Source: Dermatemys mawii (lineage: Eukaryota; Chordata; Testudines; Dermatemydidae). From it: 64,000 nucleotides of DNA. This document shows, in pieces, positions 51,701 through 60,700 of this stretch. Within the stretch, counting starts at the first letter, position 1; each line of letters opens with the position of its first letter. Location: positions 60,490,858 to 60,554,857 of the forward strand of contig ML677334.1 in the NCBI GenBank assembly GCA_007922305.1, read 5' to 3'. The notes below the pieces were generated by a model that made no database searches, was not told the origin of the DNA, and saw nothing but the letters and a program-made list of their open reading frames with translations. The translations under genes and the position numbers were made by a program.

Positions 51701-54700
51701 GAAGCGTTATTCCAGGTCAGCCATAAAGATGTTGGCATACTGTGGGGCCATGAGGATGCCCATAGGGGTGCCACTGGTCTGGAGGTATATATTGTCACCA
51801 AATTTGAAATAATTGTGTGTGAGGAAAAAGTCACAGAGCTCAGCAACCACTTGTGCTGTGGCATCATCAGGGATACTGTTCCTGACAGTTTGTATTCCAT
51901 CTCCGTGTGGGATGTTTGTGTAGAGAGCCTCTACATCCATGGTGGCTAGGATGGTGTTTTTTGGAAGATCACCAATGCATTGTAGTTTTCTCAGGAAGTC
52001 AGCGGTATCACGGAGATAGCTGGGAGTGCTGGTGGAGGAGGGTCTGAGTAGAGAGTCCACATATCCAGACAGTCCTTCAGTGAGAGTGACAATGCCCAAG
52101 ATGATGGGGTGTCCAGGATTACCAGGTTTGTGGATCTTGGGTAACAGAATAACCCTGGTCGGGGCTCTAAGGGTTCGTTAATTTGTTCCTGTGCTAGTCT
52201 AAGGAGTGTCCTGAGTAGATGATGCAGTTTCTTAGTAGCAGTTTCCTCAGTGGGATCTGAGGGAAGTGGCCTGTAGAAACTGGTGTTGGAGAGTTGTCTG
52301 GTAGCCTCCTTTTGGTAGTCAGACCTGTCCATGATGACAACAGCACCTCCTTTATCAGCCTCTTTCATTATAATGTCAGGGTTGTTTCTGAGGCTGTGGG
52401 TAGCATTGCGGTCTGCACGACTTAGGTGGTGAGGCAGGTGATGTAGTTTTTCCAATTTCTGCCATTGTCTACAGCCAAGCACTGAGGTACAGTCGTATTT
52501 GCTCCAACCCCTCAGAGAGAGAACAACACCTACAAGATCTTCACCAAGCTTTCTCAAAACTACAATACCTGCACAAGGAAATAAGGACACAGATCAACAG
52601 AGCCTGATGTGTACCCAGAAGCCTGCTGCTGCAAGACAAGCCCAAGAAAGAAAACAACAGGACACCACTGGCCATCACCTACAGTCCTCAGTTAAAGCCT
52701 CTCCAATGCATCATCAGTAATCTACAATCCATCCTGGACAACAATCCCTCACTTTCACAGGCCTCGGGAGGCAGACCAGTCCTGGCCCACAGACAACCCG
52801 CCAACCTCAAGCATATTCTCACCAGCAACAGCACACCACGCCATAATAACTCTAACTCAGGAACCAATCCATGCAACAAACCTCCATGCCAACTCTGCCC
52901 ACATATCTACACCAGCAACACCGTCACAGGACCTAACCAGATCAGCCACACCATCACTGGTTCATACACCTGCACATCTACCAATGTAATATATGTCATT
53001 ATGTGCCAGCAATGTCCCTTTGCTATGTACATTATGTACAAACTGGACAGTCCCTACGAGAAAGGATAAATGGACACAAATCAGATATCAGGAATGGCAA
53101 TATACAAAAACCTGTAGGAGAACACTTCAATCTCTCTGCACACACAATTACAGATTTAAAAGTCACTATATTGCAGCAAAAAAACTTTAAGACCAGACTG
53201 CAAAGAGAAACTGCAGAGCTGCAATTCATTTTCAAATTTGACACAATCAGCTCAGGACTGAATAGGGATTATGAATGGCTGGCTAACTACAAGAGCAGTT
53301 TCTCTTCTCTCGCTATTCACACCTCCAGTTCAGTTGTTAGAGGAATACCTCACCCTCCCTGATTAGAGATAACAAGCTGGTTCAGCCTCAGAGAGATAAC
53401 AGGGTTAGTCCAAACTTGGTTCTTGCCTACCGATTTATACCTGTCCCGGATACTTCCACTGCATGCATCCGACGAAGTGGGTATTAGCCCACAAAAGCTT
53501 ATGCTCTAATACTTTAGTTAGTCTTTAAGGTGCCACAGGACTCTTTGTCACTGTGCATGTCAGTTACTATACACCTCTGTAACAAATTATGGGCTCAGTT
53601 ATACAACTTCCTACTCTTGTGAGTAATCACACGGCCAATATGATTTATTGCATGAGTAAGGATAGCTATTTTGAGAGTCAGATTTGCTTCTGAATTTTAA
53701 TAGGTTGTGTCTTGAAAATGGAACTAAATATGTATAAGCCTATGGTAGCAGATAGAAATAAAATTCATCTGCATAGCTGATAATACAAAAACAGCTAGAA
53801 GAGTGACTTGGATGCCTATGCTTCAGGTTTGTAATGGCTACGCACTATGAAACCAAAGGTACAAATCCTGGTGGAGTTAATTCAGGCTCAGTCTAAGACA
53901 GACAAACTGAGCATCATGCAGTTTGTGTTCTTGCTTGCTTGCTTGCTTGGAAAAGATGAGGACCTGATGGATGGGAAAGAATGAAGCTAGTTGTTAGTAC
54001 TTGGCAAGCCCACAGTTAAGAGGTTCATAACAGGAAAGGAGCTTTGCCATCCTGAGCAGAAACATGTAGACATTCTAGACTGGACTCAATACCTGAGCAC
54101 AATGACCATTGGTAGGGATAGGTGTTCAGATATCAGTGATGAGCATGGTATGAATATCTAATATGTTTGTTTTCTTATGAGAAGTCAGGTCTTTGAAATA
54201 ATGCTTCTAAGGCTGCTTCACATGAAGGGTGCTTTAAGCACTACAGGAAAATGCAGAGGTAGGCTTCATAGCTACGGGAAATGGGAGCTGAGAAGATCAG
54301 TGTACCTCTAAGATATGAGAACAATTAAAATGGGTTCCAGTAGTACGACCTATATGATGCCTTGAGTTTGTCTGCCAAGAAACCAGACTTTGTCCCCAGG
54401 GTATTGTAAATGTCATAGTACTGGATCATAAAATTTCCACTGTGTGTGTGTGTGTGTGTGTGTCACTCCTTCCAAGCAGTAGACAGAACTCAGCCCACTA
54501 TCCTTGTGGTGGTGGTGGTGCATTACAGTAGTGCCAGAGATCACACTGAGATCAGGGTCCCTTTGTGCGAGTTGCAGTACAAACAAGTATTGTGAGGGTT
54601 CCTGCCATAAAGACCCCCACAACCTACATTCATTTTCCAGCTATAGAGCAGCTGAGTTCAGTTCTGTGTACCTTACCTTCCTGTTTCGCTGCTCTGTACA

Positions 54701-57700
54701 GTACGCTAGAAGAAACACCTGACCCGAGGTGCAGACAGGAAGGCTGAGGTTGCCTGCTGTACCACTATGATTTGGGAAACAAAGGAGACAGCTTTGGCTT
54801 GCATACACAACAGCTGGGAATTTTATAAAGTACGTGAGTGTGATGTGCTTGTGATGAGTTCTGGAGACAGCATGAATGTGGTTAATCCAACCAACCAACC
54901 AACCAGAAAACCCTGGCAGACTGAAACATGCTTAAACTGAAAAGACTGAGTACAAGATATGTCACTTTATTAAAGAAATATCAGAGGGAACTATGTAGAT
55001 TAATTTATGGTTAGTATTACTGGGTAAAATATATAAAGAGTTAATTATTGTAATAGATTTGGACCCCAGTTCAGTATAAGCTTCATTCAGCACTTAAGCA
55101 CATAAGCAATGGAGTCAATGAAACTTGAGTAAGTTCTGTCCTGGTTTGGGGCCTTCAGGGAACACTAAAATACCTTTGCTATGTTGTATGAGCATGGGCA
55201 AGTTGGCTTGGAAAACTAAGAGCCACTGTGAACCTTTATCTAAAACCCAGACTCAACCCCATATTTTTGAATAGTCTGCAACACTTGCTTCTCTCTTTCC
55301 CGTTTTCATTCTTGTATGCTGTAAATTGTAAGACTTACTACAGTGGGTTATGTAAGAAAATGGACAAATGAACAGAAAAATGTATCTCTAAATAGGTATC
55401 ACTATATCATGTTGGCAGAGGGTTTGGGGCAGTACACATACTTGTATTCTATACCATTGCTGATGCTAATAAATTATTTGTAAAACTTGCAGAATGGCAA
55501 CTTTCACATGACCTGGATTTGCATGCTTGGGTCAGGACTGGCCATGACTGTTGTATCTTCAGGGTTAGTGGTGGTAAGTATGTCTCTTACTCAACTACTG
55601 CAAAACCAGTGGAGTTCTAAGAGATGGAGGCTTAATTACAGAAAAGGAGTCTTAGAACACATGCTCTGTATAGCCCTCACTGGGAAACAGTCAGAGGACC
55701 AATATAGGTCTATAATGCTGAAATCAGACAAACCCCTTGCTCTTGTGTGGGTTTTTTTTTTTGGTTTTGTTTTGTTTTGTTGTGGCGGTGCCTTCTAAGT
55801 GCTACTGTAGTTAAGCATGATCAGGATTTCTCCATGATTTCTTTTTTACTGACTATTTAGGGAGTCCTGGGATTGATCTCTAGTCTGAGATCCAAATGCA
55901 GCCCCTGTGAGCACATGCAGTTCCTATGGAAGTCTTGGGTAAATTAAATGGTGGTGTAAATGGTTGTGTAAGTTTTCTACTTTAGATATACATTGGTCAT
56001 AAAATGGATACAAGTTGCAAATTAGTGTAACTTGCTCAGAGTTGAAGCCCAATCCTAAAATAAACACTCACAATTACTTCAAATGGGGTTTGGCTCAGAC
56101 TTCTGTGTAAAATGAGTGTACCTTATATTTCCAGTTCTCCTCTACTAGACTGCAAAGCTGGTCTCCCATCTACCATCTTCCTGGGTTCAATTTAATCGCA
56201 AAAAGGCAGCTAGTAGCCTCATGGGGACAAAAGGGGAGAGGAAAAATAGCTTTTTTGGAAAGTTCATTTAAATATTTAAGGGAAAGATATATGTGGGATA
56301 CATGTATCTATTAGCTTAATACAGAAGTCTTGAGCTGTGAAGGAGAAGGAACTGAAAGAATGGATGATTTGATAGAACAAGTAACTAAGTTTTGCGAGAA
56401 AAGTTATGAAAGCTGCAGTTATTAGCTGCAGTTGGATCTGAATTCATGTATTTGGAAATAATTTTTGACTCTTTCTCTTTACAGTTCTTTTGCCCAGCAG
56501 GTGCACCGTCTGGGCTTCCAGAAGTCATTGGGTTTCTGAATGGTGCTTCTATTCAACACATTTTTAATATCAAGACTTTTTTGGGGACGTTTGTTTCTTG
56601 CGTGCTGGCTGTGGCTTCTGGGCTCTTCTGTGGACCGGAAGGCCCTATGATTCACTTGGGGTAAGGAACACCGCGCAGGAGTTTAAATTATCAGGGCCTA
56701 ATTGTCCATTGCTTTACATCTTTACACCTGTGTAAAGTGGGTATAAAATGTTCAAATCAGACTTGTTTTCTCACAAGTGGTGGCATTCATTTTATTTTTT
56801 TCTTATTTAAATAAGAAGAAACAGAAATTTTCCTCATCCTTTAGCTGGGTCCCTGGGAGAGGAATCCTCTCCTTTTATTTCCTCCTCCTAAGCAGTCTCA
56901 TGAGTAGAGGTGATAAAATCAGTTTTTTTCTGCTTGTGTAGTACATTTCCTTTTTCGGCTGACTTATTATTTTATTTCTGACTCTTCCCTATCCCTCTCT
57001 TTTTCTATAAAATATTTATCCTTGAGGTTTGCTCTCCTCATCTCCACCAAACTCCTTTTCTCCACTCTTATAATTTTACTTGTATGTAGGTGCAGCCCTC
57101 AAGGATGACTCAGGTTTTCAAAACTAAGAGAGTAAGGTTTAGTCACAGGCAACCACAACCATTTCAGACAAATGATTACCAAGGCCAAACTCTTTTTTAG
57201 GTTTCTTTTGTTTGCTTTACTTTCAGACTTTTGTCTCCAGGCGCTCAATGGCTGCAGCTGTAATTCCTCCTACCTCTGTGTTTTGTTTTATAGTAGTGAC
57301 ACATGATCCAAAAAAATGCAATCAAATTTCCATAAAGAAAATCAGCACAGTATTAACTTAGTGCCTTAAAATAGTGGCATAAAGAACTAATTTAATTGAA
57401 TTTATTTTTTAAAATATCCGGTTTTTATTGTACATCAACATACAACCTTTTGTTAAAAAGAGTCTTGTACAAAGAATGTAAATGTTTTCATGATTTTAAA
57501 TGTCAATGAAAACTGTTTTCTTGGATTTAAATGCAACCCTGAAGCGTTGTTTGAGACACGGTATAGTAAATTAAATCACTATGCATCTTCCACTGGAAGT
57601 GAAACTACATTGCTCTCAATGGTGGATTAAACTTGCAACGGGTGATTGGAATGGACTATAATTAAGGTTAAGATTTTTTTCATGGAAGACCTTCCAGAGA

Positions 57701-60700
57701 CCTTCATGACATTTTCTGCTTCAGCACCAGGCAGCATGGCTAGAGGTGTCAGCAGGCGGGGGCCTAGCAGCTCTCAACCACTGCAGGTACTAGGGAGACC
57801 CTTCAGCACTGAACCAATGTGGGTGACTGGGAGCTGCCCCGCAGTTCCTAGCCACGGATGACAGCGGCGTTTGTGTGTCCCAACCACCATTCCTAGCCAC
57901 TGTGGGCAATGGAGGAGGGGGCAGGACACTGGAGCCCAAGTACCTGTGGGTGGTGGACCCTCCTCATTTCCCATTTTGTCATTGTTGTTTCTAGTAAAAG
58001 TCAGTCACAGGCTTTTGTGAATTTTTGGTCATTGCCTGTGACCTGTCTGTGACTTGTACTAAAAAATTAGCCTTAACTATACTCCATTGTTGTATGCAGT
58101 GTGGTTGTAGTCATGTCGGTCCCAGAATATTAGAGACACAAAGTGGGTGAGGTAACATCTTTTGTTGGACCAACTTCTGTTAGTGAAAGACACGCATTGG
58201 AGCCACACAAGATTTGTGTGGCTCGAGAGCTTGTATTTTTCACTAACAGAAGTTGGTCCTGTACAAAATAGTACTTCACCAACCTTGTCTCCCCCCCTCA
58301 CTCCATCATGTCCTTCCCCCCGAAATCCATCATCTCAGTTCTCTTAGACAGATGTTAACATGCAAATCCTCAAAGTTGTCTTTAGAGTCTTACTTCAAAG
58401 TACATGTTGTGAGGGGCCCTTTTAATCTCTTAATTATTAACTTGGAAGCCTTTAATAGCCTCCACTTGTGTCAACATGGCTTTGCATACTGAAAAGCAAA
58501 TGTGTTTTATGGTCTCATGTTACACTTGTTGAAGTCAAGCTTTGCTGATCTGCAACCATTGAGGATCTGGCCCTTTTGTCTTTAACTTCAGGTGATATGT
58601 GAATAGCATATTAAAAATAGCATTAACTTTTATATAATTATTTCAGGGCAATAATAGGGTATGGCCTGACCCGGTTCAAGTCAGACACCTTTGGAATTCA
58701 GCTGCCCTTCTTCGCCAGGTTTTGGAATTCAGCTGATAAGTATGTAATTGATCAAATGTAATTGTTATGACTTCCATATGCTGGCTCTCAAATCAGATTA
58801 TTAAGGGGTTAATCAAAAAACTAGGGACTAATAGAATCTGGCAGAGAGTTGGAGTGAATGATCTAATAAGGTTCTAGTCATCTCAGATATTTGTGATTTT
58901 AGACAGAAAATACACTCCTGAGTATGGGGATGTGAATGAGACTGGGAGATATTCCTGGCCTTCTCCATCAGAAAGTAATCTCTTCTTCCCCCTGTGATTT
59001 CCATAGCTGAGCTGTGCTGGAATCTAGCAAATGTAGAGCCATAATTAAAACAACTTATGGTAAATAGATATGTTGAAAGCTTATGAAAAGAGTGTGCTTA
59101 ACATTTGGGGCCTAATTCTCCATTGCTTTGCATCTTGTGTTGTGTTGTCATTCACGCTGCTACAAAGTCAGTGTAAAATACTAGATGTTTGAATTTAGAT
59201 TTGTCTAAATTAATATAGCATTAAGATACTTATATATTTAGTTAAACCCTTTTTTATTTCTTCCTGGCTATCCTGAGGATTCCAGTTTCAGTTCAATCTA
59301 CACATTATGCATAAGAGACACAGGATTGTTTTCTTTTTCCTCCACTGTAAAATAATACAGACTGTTCATACTTCCTTTAATCCAAATCTTCTCTGCTAAT
59401 GAACAGTTATGGGCTGGATCCTGCAAGCCTGCTTTTGTAAATACTTCCACTGAAGTCAAAGGGATTACTCACATGAGTAAGGATTACTTGCATCAGTAAG
59501 GATTTGCAGGGTCTGTCTTCTGGATATTGCTCTTTAGCTCATTAAAGTAATAAATAAAAAGCCCCATATTGTACTGTTTTTTTGTTTTGTTTCCAAGCAA
59601 GGGCAAAGCAGGGAAAAACCTTTGTTTGCCAAAAGAAAAGACCATTATGAACTGTCTGTGGCTCAAAGGATAATCATACAGTACAGCTCATACGACATGT
59701 GATATGCTTTTGTCTTTAACTTTCATCTTCAGTTAGTGAAATAAATCCTGAGACATGTCTATTAAAACAAATTGTTACTCATGGAAGAAATTAGTAATTG
59801 CCTTAAGAGGAGCAGTAAAAGATTTTATTTTTGTTTTGTAATAATACAATATAAGATAATTAGAGAACAATTAAGTTATAGAGGCAGGAAAACTCCTGGG
59901 AGAAACATGTCCTCTAGAAATCCTGTTTATACGGAAAAGATTAATTGTGAACAACAAGTTCATCTTAGCTTTTCCTCCTTGTTGTTGTCTCTTGGGTTGT
60001 GGGATGAGAAGCATGCTAACTCTGGTGAATTTTTGGGGCAGCAAATAGGTTTGGTACCCTTTTTAAAGTCTTTTAAAGTAAATGTTATTGCTTCACAGAT
60101 GAAGCAACAGTTTAGTAAGTATTCAGGCACCATGTAAGCCTTACTCCTCTAGACAGCACTAGTTGATATGTATAAGAGCATGTCTACACCGCCATAAAAA
60201 ACACCCCTGTAGTACTGGGTCTCAGAGCCTGGATCATCTGACCTGGGCTTGCAAAACTCCAGTTGTGAGGCTGAAAATTGCTGTGTACAAATTCCTGCTC
60301 AGACTGGAGCCCAGGCTTTGAGACTCTGAGACCTCCCCACTTCCTCCAAGGTTTCAGTGCCCAGGTTCTAGCCCCAGCCCACATTCTATACTGTAAAATT
60401 TAGCACCTACAGCCCAAGTCCCACAAGCCTGAGTCAGTTGAACTGAGTCAGCTATGGGCAAGTTACTCTAAAAAAAACCCCTATGTTAAAAGAAGGTTAA
60501 GTTTCCAAAGTCAAGCAGTCTAAAATTAGGAAATCTAGGCTTAAGGTTGCCTGCATAGCCTTAACTCAGTCCTCTTGTGTGTATGCATTATGATATGTCT
60601 TCAGTGACATGGTAACCTATTTTTTTCTACCACACTTCTGCATCATTCAGTGCACAGGATGGACAGTGCTCACTGAAGGAGCAGCAATTGAATAATTTGT

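Larger units (their letters stand above)
51222..53562. mobile_element. Penelope-like retroelement, internally rearranged, in a CLC intron
   Basis: A 14-bp duplication, CACT(A/G)TG(T/C)ATGTCA, bounds the whole unit (51222-51235, 53549-53562). PLEs encode an RT followed by a GIY-YIG endonuclease. Here the RT part is on - (52461 to 51414) and the endonuclease part on + (52462 to about 53365). Both outer ends carry the PLE 3' terminus. A 41-bp segment sits inverted at both edges of the RT part (51373-51413, 52462-52502; two mismatches). The RT keeps DVEALYTNIP, SGTPMG and YIDD; stops and frameshifts mark both halves. Confidence 0.85.
53563..55492. other. CLC intron 2 remainder
   Basis: Intronic sequence with three microsatellites. 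A foldback-family piece near 55062-55150 (CCCAGTTCAGTATAAGCTTC, GTCAATGAAACTTGAGTAAG) is weak. No open frame of note. Confidence 0.4.

Noticed and set aside
51222..53562. two independent PLE insertions head to head
   Set aside because: A shared 14-bp duplication at the outer borders and none at the inner junction favours one composite unit, though not proven.
55487..55798. 103-codon open frame over CLC exon 3
   Set aside because: Only 55493-55573 is exon. The rest is read-through past a consensus GTAAGT donor.
59772..60137. 121-codon open frame in a CLC intron
   Set aside because: No family resemblance, low-complexity composition and no flanking splice signals that fit the CLC frame.
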